Shown one piece after another: positions 1 through 23,275 of a DNA stretch of 64,000 bases (positions within the stretch are counted from its first letter, which is position 1; the number at the start of each line of letters is the position of its first letter). The translations under genes were made by a program, and so were the position numbers. Origin of the DNA: Asterias rubens (Eukaryota; Echinodermata; Asteroidea; Forcipulatida; Asteriidae). The stretch spans positions 930,001-994,000 of the forward strand of contig NC_047076.1 of NCBI RefSeq assembly GCF_902459465.1, written 5' to 3'. The notes under the pieces were generated by a model, which worked only from the letters and a program-made list of their open reading frames with translations, was not told the DNA's origin and made no database searches.

Positions 1-477
1 AATATTAAAATAATATTGAGACTGAATCTGTGTTTGTGCACACTGAATGCTAACATTGAGTCATAACTGACTCTATTCCCATTTGCAACTAATACATTTT
101 GTGTAGCGTTTCATAATGCAATGATCAGAAAGTAGGACAATTAATAATTATTTTACAAGCAAGATGAACTTCCTGCTGCATTTTATTATTTTTACAGCAG
201 TATCAAGCATATTGTAAATATCCCATGACCCTTAACAGAACAAACTAAATAAAATGAACCATTCTGACTATAAAACTAGTTGAATGTTTCTTGTATGATT
301 ATGGACTAAACATCCAGTTTGATTTGCATTTTCTTATTTAATTGATGAGTTTACATTCTCAGTGTCTTATTATGACCTATACTAGCCTGAACATCAAGGC
401 TCATGAATTATGCCGGAGTGGCCTCAAGGTCACATGGTACATGTACCATTGATAACGCTTACATTATAGAACATCAT

Positions 478-548
478 TACATGGATGTATACATGGATGT
501 ATACATGGATGTATACATGGATGTATACATCCATGTATACATGCAAGT
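478..548. repeat. 12-bp tandem repeat (ATGGATGTATAC)n
   Basis: Four direct copies of ATGGATGTATAC are followed by an inverted partial copy (ATCCATGTATAC). The tract is both tandem and self-complementary and could extrude a cruciform. It lies in the 3' flank of DDX42. Confidence 0.85.
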
Positions 549-869
549 TGTATGCACTGATATCTCGGATACTGTAAAACTAATACTTACAAGATAAGGG
601 CCCAGGCTAGATGCAACCATGATATATTATTTCAAACCTGTAGTAGGCTAGCGTAGCCCTACACTTCTCAAAACAGGTGTAATGATCATAACCATCTGTA
701 AGTGGCTAATTGATTTAGGTCAAGTCACTATGTACATAGAGTATTATTGTTGAGATTGAATAAAGAGCAAACTTAAAGGATCATTAAAGATATTCAAGTT
801 TGAAACACCTTTACCACACAGGGAGGTTTAATAACAAACATGTACATTAAGGTCACATAGGTTATGACC

Positions 870-1062
870 TTGTTGATCCTTGGCCTGAGTCCATAAAGCC
901 TGTAAGCATAACGACTTGCTAAGCACAGACAATCTAGCTTAACAGAAACTGCCTTAAAAACAGAAACCAAGTTACCAGCCAAAATTCTGTAAAGTTTGCA
1001 TTAACGTAAGTGGTGCCCGACTAATGCTTTGCTTAGCGTAACAGCTTTGTGAAATTGGCCCC
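870..1062. mobile_element. Worn hairpin MITE (GGGCCCAATTTCATAGAGCTG family)
   Basis: The tract carries the landmarks of a family repeated across the window: TTGCTAAGCACAGA, GTTACCAGCCAAAAT and an end reading GCTTTGTGAAATTGGCCCC. Related copies lie near 11110-11185, 24545-24775, 26540-26760, 27095-27300, 38210-38355, 46848-46980, 59395-59545 and 62140-62345. The two halves are partly inverted copies of each other (TTGCTAAGCA against TGCTTAGC). No coding capacity, so non-autonomous. Confidence 0.6.
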
Positions 1063-1351
1063 TGGTCTTCACCTTTGCCTCTTCACAAGTTTCCCATAGA
1101 CATGGAAGTGACATTTTCAATCTAAAAATGGTTTCGCCTTCCAAGGATGGAATGTCAGGCTTGTGACTGTGACCAAAACGAGGCTACCAGTGATATAGAC
1201 TGGTGCCTTTATGTGTTAATCATCAGCAGTATCAGTTTGGCAAACGGGAAACCCAAACAAAATGCTTGCAGCATTGTATTATGTACAAAGACTTGTAAAG
1301 CAATTCAACTTTTAACCATGGGTAGAGAATAGATAGATACAAGAAGACGGT

Positions 1352-12469
<11,118 letters not shown>

Positions 12470-12493
12470 GATGATTCAACTTCAATCACAAAC

Positions 12494-13633
12494 CTAGAGA
12501 TGCAATTATTAATCACCAGATTAATAATAATGATATTCTTGTTTCTTATAATGTATTCTAAACCCTCACACACGGCATCTTTGGTCGCAATGGATGCACG
12601 TTTAATGTTGTTAGCACACGCTCCCATTCCCAAGCGATTCAAAAAGTAAGTGTAAAGACTACTCTTCCTAGAGAAAGAGAAAGGGTTTGTTTTGCACTTT
12701 CTTAACATTTGTTTCACCTCAGTGATTCTAAGTGGCCCGAGTTAATTCCAGCTTATTTGTTTCGAAAAATAATTAAATTAACTTACTCCTAGAACAATGG
12801 GGTTCACTCCCCTACTTTTATACTAGGCTATTGACTCCACATTCGTGGAGACAATAGAGGAACAAACCTCATAATTCTAGGAGTAAAATTATCTGCAGTG
12901 TTATTACTGAGTTTCGGCAATTCATTGGCTGGGCATTGCTCTATGCATTGGGTCACCTAAACCATTGACAATTGACATGTTTTTACCAATTTTAAACACA
13001 CTGATCAGATCTTAATCTCTGACCATTGCTTATTATAATGACATAATGACAGCCAGCCCCCCTTTCCCCAGTCAGTATAAATAAAATAGTGCCAATAGTG
13101 GAATCCCTCTGCTTCTTGAGGGAGCTCAGCTTATTGGCAACAAATTGGAGCTACCCCCGGAACACTTTCCAGTCTTGCAAGTGCCACCACTTTTCATGCT
13201 TTTTCAGTCAATTTGTTAAAATTTTTGAATAAATTTGATGTTATTTTTTGCATAAAAAGCCGTAACGAATGAAAAACTGGCGGCAGGATACAGACAATTT
13301 ACCTATGATCTGGCTTGTGTGAATGATCCACATGGATTAATCATATAGCAAGGAACAGATGGACTAATGAAGTAGGTTATTGAACATGGATGGAGGGTTT
13401 TACCGAAAGTGTCGGAAATACACAACTTTCCATATAAAATTACAATCAATATTTTACAATACAGACCAACTTGGTGTGCAGACGGCTATATTACCCAGCT
13501 AGGATGGTTACGCGCCAACTTTGCACGGGAAATTTAAGCAATCGACAAGCTATGATTTGCAATCTTTTGAAATAAGATCAAACACACTTCTGTATTAATT
13601 TAAAAAATGAGATATAAATAAGGTGGAACTTAC
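12494..13633 (-). other. Probable 5' UTR intron of DDX42
   Basis: The start-codon exon has a clean 3' splice site immediately upstream (CTCTAG before 12493), so the first exon is probably non-coding. A strong donor (CGC|GTAAGTT on the minus strand) ends at 13633. The interval holds no recognised gene and ordinary AT-rich sequence. Confidence 0.45.
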
Positions 13634-13830
13634 GCGAAATAAACAGAAACAGTGATTTAAAACAGACTTGCCAAAATATCAATGATGGATGAAGAGTTTT
13701 AGTCGGTATAAATTTTCACATGGGCTAGCTGCCAAGTCGGCCGTCGTGCCTTATGTTCAATGAACGGCCTCGGCGTACTCGACCAACAAGTCTCGTCTCC
13801 GGTCGAGATGGTTCTTTGAGGTCGAGTAAG
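13634..13830 (-). promoter_or_regulatory. Probable non-coding exon 1 and promoter of DDX42
   Basis: A locally GC- and CpG-richer block (for example GTCGGCCGTCGTGCC near 13735) sits just upstream of the donor at 13633. It is the best candidate for the first exon and core promoter. The transcription start cannot be placed from sequence alone; the right end is approximate. Confidence 0.35.
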
Positions 13831-15155
13831 TGAAACGTGTGATGTCCCAGCTTCAGATGTTTGCCCAATAGTTTAAGGGATCACCCTTCAGGGGCGGATT
13901 TATAATGTTGGAGGGGGGGAAGTGTAATTTAAAAACAAAACACAAAAATACATAAATACCATACTTCTATCTACTACTTAGTTACTAATTGGGTGTTTTA
14001 CATTTCCCTTTTGTGTATATGAGAGGGGTGGGTGGGGCAAGGGGGACCCTGCCCAGAACGGGGGGGGGGGGGGGGGGGGTCCTTGCTTTATGATCATTGA
14101 TAAAGGACCTAAATGTCTTTTTATATTTTTGTGGAATTTTATTCAAAGCCTGATCACTTTAAATAACCCTTTCAGAAAAAATCATGATTTTACCACAAAC
14201 AAAGAACTACCCAAATAACAAAATGTACTTTTGACACATTATTTAATAGTTTTCACCTCATTGTTTCACTTATACAAACAGTAGTAAATCGAAACTTCTA
14301 CAAAACTGACACATTTACTAACAAAAACAGTGTTTCTATTTGCTTTTTGAAAATATCAAATTACTCAAAGGTAAAGCCCATTAATCCTATAATTAAAATC
14401 AAGTTGTTTATTTGTCCACCATCACAGTAAAATTTTCAATAGATTGTGGAAAATATATAATATATATATTTTTTTACATACAAAGCTTCATTAATTTAAC
14501 GATCAGGCTACTGAAAGAATATATTATTGTCAAGTATTTTGGGTACTTCAATGAAACCATCATTAAATACTATAATTGACAGGCCCACAAATTTGGGTAG
14601 AAAAAAAGGGGCCATACCCCCACAGCCAGAAGGCACCCAGGGATAATTGCTGTTTAATAAAAAAGCGTCAATGGTTCCTCAAAAGGAAAATCACATTTGA
14701 TTTCCCACAAAATTAATAGTCTACTGTTCTAAAACAAGTTTTTGATTACATCAGGTGTAACGTGCCAACTAAAATCATTTATTATTTGGCTTGTCTCATT
14801 TAGCGCATTAACCATAATTGTTTCCCTCCATCTAGGAGATTAATATTTCTTGACACATAATTTACAATATAATGATCCATTTGGCTGGCTAAAAATATTT
14901 CTCTTTTAAATTGCTTTAACATATAAAGAAACAGACTCATGAGCATTAACTAACAAGATTAAACTTTTATCCTGAAAAATAAATCCTGAATAGTAATCAT
15001 AAAAATGGGTGGAAGAACCCCATGTTTTAGAAATAAACCCCATGTTTTAAAAAATCAACTCATGGCAGAATAAACCAGTATATGAGATGACATTCTTCAT
15101 TAAGGTACCACTAGTTTACTTTAAACGTCACTGATCTGATGGTTAAGATGTTAAA
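13831..15155. other. Intergenic, DDX42 promoter to reductase 3' end
   Basis: No gene seen. It holds a G homopolymer of about 20 nt at 14060-14080, an AT dinucleotide tract at 14455-14475 and AT-rich DNA that includes the 3' UTR of the aldo-keto reductase. Confidence 0.55.
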
Positions 15156-18100
15156 TTACTTATATCTGGAGTTCTTGGCCCACATGTCTGGGTTGCTACC
15201 AAGTGTCTCTTTCAATGCAGCTGTACAATCAGAAAGTTTCTTAAGAATGGTCTGAAAAATAAATGAGACAAAAGTTCCTTGTTAGAAAAGAAAAGTTCCA
15301 ACCATGAATTGATAACAAAAATAATAGTGGCCTCTTATATAGCGCTTATATCCGTCACTCCGTGAGGCTCAAGGTGCTCCAACATTCAGTATTTTCCTGG
15401 AGCTACGTTTTGGAAGTGTGAGACCTATTCCTTTAAATTGCATCATGTAATGGTTTACAAGGTGCTGTGGCGTAATATGCAACCCATCAAACCAGGAACA
15501 CCGGTGCAAACTATACTCCTTTTACATAGCATCATGTAATGGTTTACAAGGTGCTGTGGCGTAATATGCTGCCAATCAAATAAAAAACACCGGGGCGAGA
15601 CCCTTCTCTTTTTGATAAGTGCACTGGGTTCTTTTGCGTGCATAACACAACACATGGGGCCAACGGCCTTAAGTCCCAGCCTGAGGACACATAGCGTCAT
15701 GCCCGGGTTCGAACCCAGACTCTGCTGAACAGAGAGTACACCCCTATAAAAGCTTTTATATACCTGTGATAATTTGATAAGTTTGCAGTTATCTTCAAGC
15801 TGTTGAGGTGTTCTACATCCTACAACGACAGATGCAACACCCTCCTGAGCCAGAATCCAAGCGAGGGCGGCAGATGACATTGGGATATCCTCCTTGTTAC
15901 ACAGCTCTCTGATAGCACTTATTGCCTGCAAGTAAAAGTTGACAATTAAAAGATGACAATTGGGCGGATCAGGTTGGTTAAGTGGTTTCTTCTCCTGCCT
16001 TTCACTTCTGTGGACCCCAGTTTGAATCCAACCTTAGACCGAAACCTTGCAGGTGGATTGGGTTTTCCTGCCAGATTGCGTAGGTTTTCACCTTTTGAGG
16101 ATTTCCTCCCACGTCTAAAACTTCTTCTTGTTTCTTCTCGGGTACCACTTAATGATTTTGGTAAAGTACTAGAGTGAAAGTTTGCGACAATTCAAATCTT
16201 ATCTTGACCAGTCACAACCCAGACCTGAGAAGAGATCAGGTCTTGAACTTCACTCTTAAAGGGGCAAAGCAGTTTTCCTCTGATAGGGGTACTTCTATGG
16301 GGAAAAGCGCATGAAGAGGGCACCACAGCAAAAGCACAGGGCATCACGGCACTTGCTGTGCGAGCCAGTTTTTCAAGGCCTGAGTATATAATGTCTTTAT
16401 AACTTTAAGTTAAATAATTCTGAAAATTTATTGATACTATTTTTACAAAATGAACAGACCTTAAAAGTTTCAGTCTCTGCCCCAATCTGACCATGGCGTG
16501 AGAGTGAGGTACTCTCTGAACAGAAATGACGAGTCCTACGCCGTCCCTCAGGTACATCAGATACTTGGTGGAATCGTCCTGTCAGTAAACCTTGCTGGAG
16601 TGGAGAGTAAGCAAGAACTGATGGGCCGAGCATTTTACTGGTTTGAAGGACGTCAAACTCAATGGCTCGCCAGAGGAGGTTGTATGGGACCTGAAGTATA
16701 CAATCAAAGAAGAAAGTTACTTTCTGCTTTTTCTCCTCCTCGGTTAGTCTTGGTTCAAGACGTCCTCAGGAGTAAGAGTCATTGCTGACAAACAAATCTG
16801 AAACAAGGATGCAACTTTTAGGATGTAGGCCTCTTTTGAAATGATGTCATTTCAACCTTTTGGTAACCTCGATATTTATAGATTTTACAGACTTTTTAGA
16901 AGCAGTACCCTCAGCACAAGAGAGGTAGAACAACGAGCAGGTTTTGTTTACATGTGGCGACAATTATGGCTGATTTTCTTGACTAGGCTGACTTCAAAAG
17001 TCAGATAAAAGACTGAAATGTCTCATCCCTGGTTAGTACTGTACACTGTAAAGCGATCCGGCTCTTTCACAAAGGAGGTTTTGTACAAAGACGACTCTAT
17101 GGTTTGTAGTTAATTGTCTACCAATGGCATGACCAAAATCTGAAGTGAGCTTTAGTAAGTAAACAAACCTGTCCCCTGCAATCGAATTGTTCCTTTACTG
17201 GAGCATATGTTATCGTTTTCTGTTTTGGTGACTCGTGTGTCTCTTCTTATAGGACGTTGTTTTAATTTGTCCTCCTCTTGCCTCTGGAAGCCAGTCCTAA
17301 TGCTTCGTTTTGAAAGTACAAGGGAAACAAAATATGCAGCGAGCTTTAGTGAGTAAAAATATAACCTCAACTGATTCCAGTCACCTGTAATGAGCAGGGT
17401 TTTCCACCAGCTGTGAACATGTCCTTGATGCTGGACGATCCAAAGTTACAGATTCCGTAATGTTTGATGCGACCCAAAGCCTGCTGCCGTTTCAACTCTA
17501 CTACCGTTTCATTCACGTCTTTCATATTCACTGACCAATGGACCTGAGTAAAGAATTGATTCAAAAGGAAGATGATTACACAGGATGATGTAATTCAGGG
17601 CTTAATGTAAACTTGGAACAGCGAATGACAAGCACAGAGCTGTATGGAGACTTGCAAAGTTTGAGTGATAAGATCAGGGAACGAGGAATGAGATCTGCTG
17701 GGCACTCTAGCAGGACCGAGGAGTCTGCATCAAAAGTCAATCACTGGGAACCAAAATATGGACGTAGGAAACACGGCAGACCAAACTTGACCTCCTTAGA
17801 TGTTTTGAAGAAAGACACCGGACTGGAGACAGCAGAGCTATTGACAGGAATTCAGGATAAAACCCTATGGAGAGCCATCACTCTTTGCAGACACCACCCA
17901 AATAAACAACATTTGGTTTTGATCTTCATGGAAGATATTGACTCTCTCACATGGGTATGGGGACTGTCTTGTAAGACTTGGGTCTTACATCATGGGAGAA
18001 ATGACACTCAAGGTCTGACCTATGGAGGACAATTTGAACATCTAAAAATTACAATCAACTTTAGATTTTTCCATACAAACACAATATACAAATACAAATA

Positions 18101-19496
18101 GGATGTTACAAGACTGAAAACTGAAAACTGAAAAATTTACCTGGTACAAGTCAATGTAGTCTGTTTGCAGAGCTTGAAGACTGTCTGTAATGGCCTGAAA
18201 CAAAAAAGGCAAAATAAAAATAAGAACTGGTTGTCTTAGTCATTCTGTATAGTCATCTTGGAGAAGATAAAGTCAAGACGTCTAAGCCTTGCTGGGCACT
18301 GTGTCATGTAGGGTGATCCTATGGGAGCCAAAACATGGATAACCAAGCAGAGGGAGGCCAATCAAGAACATGACGAAGATGATGAATGAAGATACAGGGT
18401 TGAAGACTACGATTGAACTAGCCGGCTGCATGAGGGAATGTGATGTGTGGAAAATGTATTATCGCGCTTTTCTCAAGTAGCCACTTGGGTCGACAGAGTG
18501 AGTGAATGAGTAATACAAAACACATCAGAAAAGCTTTAAGATCAGCCATACTTGATCAATGTCAGTGGCAGTGTATTCTTTAACCGATCCTCCGACATGA
18601 CGTCCAAACTTGGATGCAATGATGACGTCTCTCCTACGTCCAGCAAGACATCTGGCAAGAACTTTCTCTGAGTTGTGATTCCCGTAGGCCTTTGGAGAAT
18701 AAGAAAAGAGAAAATCAGAAACTGAAATACTGAAGAAATTTTTTATTTGCTCTTTCAAATTTCAAATGCATTGGCATTGAGAGCGAGAAAGAAAACAAAT
18801 TTTAATACAGAGATTATGTTTTCTTTGCTCTATCGTGGTGGGGGTCACCTTCAGACTTGCAATCACAAGGTTGTGAGTTCGAATCCTACCAAGCTAACCG
18901 CTGATCTCACAATGTTGCTGAATGACAGGTCGTTGATTGGTGCAATGACATTAAACTAATGTTTGTATTACAGAGATTGGTCCTGCCAGCTTGGCACTAA
19001 TATCCCCTTGTGGAAGTTTGCAGAGTTTCCTAAGTGGTAAAATTATCTACTCAATAAAAAAAAATATATAATGAATGTAAAAGTAATTTAATTAGATGTA
19101 ATTTCTCACCTCTGCCGTGTCAAAGAAGTTAACACCTAGCTCGATCGCCTTGTCAACAATTGCCCGAGAAACCTGATTGGTAGAATAAAAACAGAAAAAA
19201 ATAAAAAAAATTAAAACCAAATAATGAAGATAAAGACTAAAAACTACAACAGTTTATTGTTTGGCTCAATGACATGAGTAGTCGTAGTTGCGATTGTAAT
19301 CATTGATCATCCCGATCATCGCAACGAGACTAGTCAATGAATGTTTCACAGAAAAAATTGGCAAAATAATTTAAAGTTTTACATTTTCGTCCTGTGCTGG
19401 CCACGTTTCATCTGCTACTCCACCATTAAACTGCCAGGTTCCTACACAGATTGGTGATACTGCTAAGTCGCTGTCTCCCAATGTTACTCTTTCCAT
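15156..19496 (-). CDS. Aldo-keto reductase family protein (NADPH-dependent oxidoreductase)
   Basis: Complete eight-exon gene: 19383-19496, 19110-19172, 18552-18689, 18141-18194, 17385-17543, 16460-16690, 15764-15925 and 15156-15251, giving 338 residues. The (alpha/beta)8 reductase signatures are in order: WQFNGG near the N-terminus, FFDTAEAYG with catalytic Asp56 and Tyr61, IIASKFG with Lys86, YQVHW with His125, and a C-terminal cofactor-binding stretch VVVGCRTPQQLEDN. All four members of the catalytic tetrad are present. The end (NPDMWAKNSRYK) is typical of the bacterial YajO / plant L-galactose dehydrogenase-like branch rather than classical aldose reductases. Such enzymes reduce aldehydes and ketones with NADPH in the cytosol; the substrate cannot be told from sequence. 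All seven introns are phase 0. A splice acceptor just 5' of the start (TATCTAG) implies a non-coding first exon. Confidence 0.94.
15330..15740 (+). mobile_element. SINE-like element carrying two 89-bp modules
   Basis: It starts at AATAGTGGCCTCTTATATAG and ends near CCCGGGTTCGAACCCAGACT, a box B in reverse orientation that suggests a tRNA-derived 3' part. It contains one full and one partial copy of the 89-bp unit (15436-15596) that forms the ten-copy array at 5800-6745, on the opposite strand. It lies in the last intron of the aldo-keto reductase gene. Confidence 0.7.
15955..16155 (+). mobile_element. tRNA-derived SINE copy
   Basis: Same family as 3975-4165: box A-like GGTTGGTTAAGTGGTTTC, box B-like AGTTTGAATCCAACC, then GGATTTCCTCCCACGTCTAA. 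It lies in the reductase intron between exons 15764-15925 and 16460-16690. Confidence 0.65.
17600..17920 (+). mobile_element. LINE 3' fragment (polymerase C-terminal tail)
   Basis: The plus frame reads LYGDLQSLSDKIRERGMR, an AGH segment, WEPKYGRRKHGRP and KKDTGLETAELLTG. This is the conserved C-terminal tail of RTE-like non-LTR retrotransposon reverse transcriptases. It is antisense in the reductase intron 17544-18140. About 95 codons remain open, with no catalytic domain. Confidence 0.8.
18240..18515 (+). mobile_element. Second LINE 3' fragment, same family, decayed
   Basis: Broken frames still show KSRRL, AGHCV, GRPIKN-like and EDTGLKT-like pieces equivalent to the fragment at 17600-17920. 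The 3' end runs into ACTTGGGTCGACAGAGTGAG, a GAGT-rich tail. The two fragments sit in neighbouring introns on either side of the 54-nt exon 18141-18194. Confidence 0.7.
18832..18960 (+). mobile_element. SINE-like fragment with Pol III box B
   Basis: GGTTGTGAGTTCGAATCCTACC is a box B match, preceded by a degenerate head. It lies in the reductase intron 18690-19109. Not a tRNA, because no stems close around it. Confidence 0.45.
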
Positions 19497-19754
19497 TATG
19501 GGCACTAGATAGAAAGGTTTCTTTAACAGAAAAAGACAGAAAAAAAGTTATAGTAAAATTAGCGAGGGATTGCTAAATATGGACATGTTCTTTTCAGCAA
19601 AATAACGTATTCGCTTAGGGCATAACATGTAGAAACAAAGGCATACTCTCCATCTAGAAAGTGTGACCCCTCTTTTAAGGAAGAAAATAGCCCTTAAAAT
19701 TAGGCAATCAAGTAACCTTGTATTTTAAAACAGAGTAAAAACCCCGGAACTTAC

Positions 19755-19850
19755 CGTGTGTTTTGTCGTCTGCTCAAACGCCAGCTAATAATAAGGAAAT
19801 CTGACCAATAGAGGGCGCTGTTCAACTTCTCTCTGGAGAGAGATGGCCAA
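19755..19850 (-). promoter_or_regulatory. Probable non-coding first exon and promoter of the reductase
   Basis: A strong donor on the minus strand (CACG|GTAAGTTCC, exon ending at 19755) pairs with the acceptor just 5' of the start codon. The block upstream is richer in G and C than the surroundings. The right end and transcription start are not determined. Confidence 0.4.
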
Positions 19851-21334
19851 CTCGCCAAACGACGATGCTTGTCCGAGTCAACTCGACCATTCACTTACAG
19901 TAGGCCCTAAGGTTTTGTATTCAGTCGAGTCAGGTTATGGTCGGGTCATTTTACGGTCGAGTCGGTGTTCGGGCGACTTCTTGCAGAAAAGTAGGTGTTA
20001 TTGTCCCGCGCGGATTCAAAACACGTGTTTGCTTTAAACTTTTCCTGTTGTTCCCGACCGATAATGTCAAAAGGAATCTAGTGCCCCAGTCACTGGGTCT
20101 ACTCTCTGCGGACACGCTTGATGGGCTCACCATGAATGACCTTTGCTGATGTTCAAATATTTTTGCAGACATCTGTAAACATATACCATCTTGTGAGCTG
20201 TGGGACTTCACAAGATCATTGTTCGAATAGTCAAAATGGATTTGGAACATGAGGCCTACATACACAGCATCATGCAGCAATCCACTGGAAATTTCCGACT
20301 GGATAAGATAATGTTAAAATGAAAAGCCCAAAATGAGGAAGCCAGTCAAGCAAGCTAAGGTAAGCCATTGTTTAGCATGGGGCCCTTTTTATTGCAAAGC
20401 CAGTAAAAAACACTAACAAAATTTCGTTCCTTTGAACTGACATCGGGCCGGTGTGTGATGATTGCAGGAGCTTGATTTATCCCCGGCCTCGGAGACCGTC
20501 CCACATCATTGGCAAACTGCCGGTACAAAATTCTTCTGTAGCGCCCTCATTTGAATCCGTTTCGTTATCATCATAAAACTTGGTAAAGGGGTAAAATTCA
20601 TGCTTTTATTTCTGTATTTTTATAAACATGTATGTTTTTTGTTGGAGGGATCTGGGAGGGCACATCGCTTTGATGACAGTTTTTAAAACTTTTGCATTAC
20701 CCTGGACGGCCCCTGCCAACAAAGAATTATGTCCGAAGATTTAAAATAAATAAAATTTAAAATAAAGGAGAGCTGTCGATAATATAACTCATTGTGAGAA
20801 ACAGCTCACCGGGAACTTAGTTTGTGAGAAAGAGGTGAACTTCTGAAGCCTGTTATTAGGCATCTAAAAGCACACTTGTGCAAAGGTTCACAGATTTGTT
20901 TTGTATGCATGACGTTGGGATAGGGCCTGTGTGAGAACACTGGTCTTAGACAATTAGAAAGGTGTCCAGCTTTGATAGGCCTAATCATAATCTCCGGTCG
21001 GTTGACGGATTTCCCTACCTGCCGCACCCGTGCAGAGCCACATTTTAGTGTAGCTAAAACATTATGATAGGGCTTACTCCACTATGGAGCGCGTATATAC
21101 TAGTGGAATTTTAGGCATTTACATTGTTGACTTTATATGAATGCAGTTTCTAGAACTTGCCCTTTATTCTCTTTGGAAGAGTGGTGTTTATGTCCTAACT
21201 AATCGGATTTCAGGCATGCCAAGTAATGGCATGTTGCCGAGCATATGGTTTTATGCACTAGAGAGGAGGGACTCTCGAGACGATTTATTGTAGCAATGAA
21301 ATCAAACACCAGTGTGTGTGATTAATATTGGTAA

Positions 21335-21681
21335 CAGCACTGAACACTTTTGGTAATTACTCAAAGTAATTGTTAGCATACCTACTTGGTAACCAGCGAT
21401 GGAGAGCTGTTGTGAGAAACGGCTCCCTCTTTAAAATAATGCAGTTTGTGAGATGGGGTTAATTTCTCACTCAAATAATAAAAGACTTGAGCTGAAGTTT
21501 TTTAATATGCATCTGAAAGCACGCAAAATGTATGCAACATGGGTGTTTTTTCTTTCATTAAATTCTCTTGCAACTTCGATGACCAATTGTCATAGGTTTG
21601 TTATTTTATGCACTATGTTCGAATACATCGAGTGAGAATATAGGTCTTTGACAATAGTACTAAAGACGTCCAATGCCTTTA
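21335..21681 (+). mobile_element. Diverged copy of MITE family A
   Basis: It opens with ACACTTTTGGTAATTACTCA, keeps TGTGAGAAACGGCTCCCTCT and ends with GGTCTTTGACAATAG and CCAATGCCTTT. The central hairpin has been lost. A second, more worn relative lies at about 20755-20960. Confidence 0.6.
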
Positions 21682-21779
21682 ATACTACCATGGGACATGG
21701 CTGATGAGGGTGGGTGTAGGGGGGGGGGGGGGCTCGGTCCTTTCAGTCGCTGTCTTGGGGCTCATAAGTCTCCTCTTTT

Positions 21780-22275
21780 TAGGACGTCAAACATACATAC
21801 ATACATATCAGCATTTATATGAGGCGCCTTTTTCCCAAGGTTACAAAGCGCCTACAGAAGATGCAACAAAGAAAGAAATCCAACCCAAGATGTTCCAATG
21901 TAAAGTGAAGTAAACGAGTCAAGTATTTCTGTACAAGTGAGTCTTAAGTAGTTTTTTGAATTGTTTATGTGAAGTTGCATGGCGAAGATGTGATGGTAAT
22001 GAGTTCCACAGGTTTGGAGCACTAGCAGAAAAAGCACGCGAACCAGCTCTGGAGACGGTGCGATGTACAGCCAAGAGGTTCTCTGAGGAAGAGCGTAGGG
22101 AACGCGGTGGGACATACGGTTGTAGACGCCCTCCTCTTGCCCAGGAGGGCAAGCCTGATGCTGTGTTTTGAAAGGGCAACTTGGCACCAAGGCATTCCTC
22201 CTTGAAGGGTGCACCCTATGAGGAAATTGTGAATTTCTATTGGAATTTTCAAGGGGCACCACGGCAATGACCAGA
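21780..22275 (-). mobile_element. LINE 3' end with polymerase C-terminal tail
   Basis: On the minus strand 22179-21919 encodes an 86-codon open stretch with VPPRSLRSSSENLLAVHRT, AGSRAFSASAPNLWNSLP and FKKLLKTHLYR. This is the well-known C-terminal end of Jockey/CR1/Nimb-type reverse transcriptases. It is followed by a short 3' UTR and a TACA-rich tail (21795-21815). It is 5'-truncated, and a frame break lies near 22180. Not a functional element. Confidence 0.82.
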
Positions 22276-23079
22276 AGGTATTTGCATCTGTTTACTTTGA
22301 TAAAAGACAGGCCTGGGAGGTATATCTGTGGGTTGCACAATAGTGCCCAAATTACTTTAAAAGTGTCTTTATCTATCCCACAAACGCGGCCAAAATTGAA
22401 CTAATTATTATCACGAATAGCTTATGAAAACAATAATGATCTACTTCCAATAAAGTTTTGTAACTTTGTATTAATAAACATTTCGAACAATGAAATGCAT
22501 GACCGCATGTAGTGAGCGGGATTCGCTACCTTAATTAGAAAATAATAATTCTATATACTTATAACAGTATAATAATGTGCGTCATTGCGCTTACTATTAT
22601 GTCGTTTCAATTGTCAGTTTCTCATTGCTGTAAGAACTCTATTATGTAGTTTTCAAGACCGGTAATAATAATAGAGGTCAGTTCTTAGAAAGGAATGCAA
22701 GCTATTAAATGAGGCGGAATGCACGCTCCAATTTAAGTAGGTGGATATCTGGATTTGAATCGCACTAGACGGGAATTCCAACCTTGGAGGAACAATAATT
22801 GTTGTTTTTATTAAGAGCAAACCTCTTTGTATTAAGCAAGGGACGTTTTTTTATATATTACATTTACCTGTCATTTCATTTGATTGGCATTATAATATTG
22901 TTCTCGAAACGAGCATACGTTTATGACTAAAGGAACACACAATAATAATAGCATATTTATATTATTTTAAAAATAATTGTTAACCATTTAGCCACTGTAC
23001 CGCCCAGCCGCATATAGCGATACACTGTATGCGGTACGAGGAAACCTCGCTAGCTTGTGTTTGTAGAAAAAAAGGAACA

Positions 23080-23275
23080 TCAAAAGAAAACTCGATAGTC
23101 ATTAGTAGGTCTACGCATTTGTTAATATATCTTAGTTGTTATAGATCGTTATTAATTCTCCCTTCACAGTTGACTTGTCAAAAGAAAACTCGATAGTCAT
23201 TAGTAGGTCTACGCATTTGTTAATATATCTTAGTTGTTATAGATCGTTATTAATTCTCCCTTCACAGTTGACTTG
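23080..23275. repeat. Perfect tandem duplication, 2 x 98 bp
   Basis: The block starting CAAAAGAAAACTCGATAGTC and ending AGTTGACTTGT occurs twice back to back with no difference I can see. This is a very recent duplication or an assembly artefact. Confidence 0.9.

Larger units (their letters stand above)
1..1351. other. 3' flank of DDX42, no gene seen
   Basis: AT-rich sequence downstream of the DDX42 stop codon. It holds a perfect 16-bp palindrome (ATGGTACATGTACCAT, about 434-449), a 12-bp tandem repeat and a worn hairpin MITE (about 870-1062). The minus strand has a possible ATTAAA polyadenylation signal near 826-831, which would give a 3' UTR of about 0.5 kb; this is only a guess. I see no convincing coding sequence. 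Confidence 0.6.

Noticed and set aside
17152-17370. Possible additional LINE coding fragment on the minus strand (LSKRSIRTGFQRQEEDK)
   Set aside because: It resembles a short stretch of the LINE end at 21780-22275, but the match is too short and partly frame-dependent to call.
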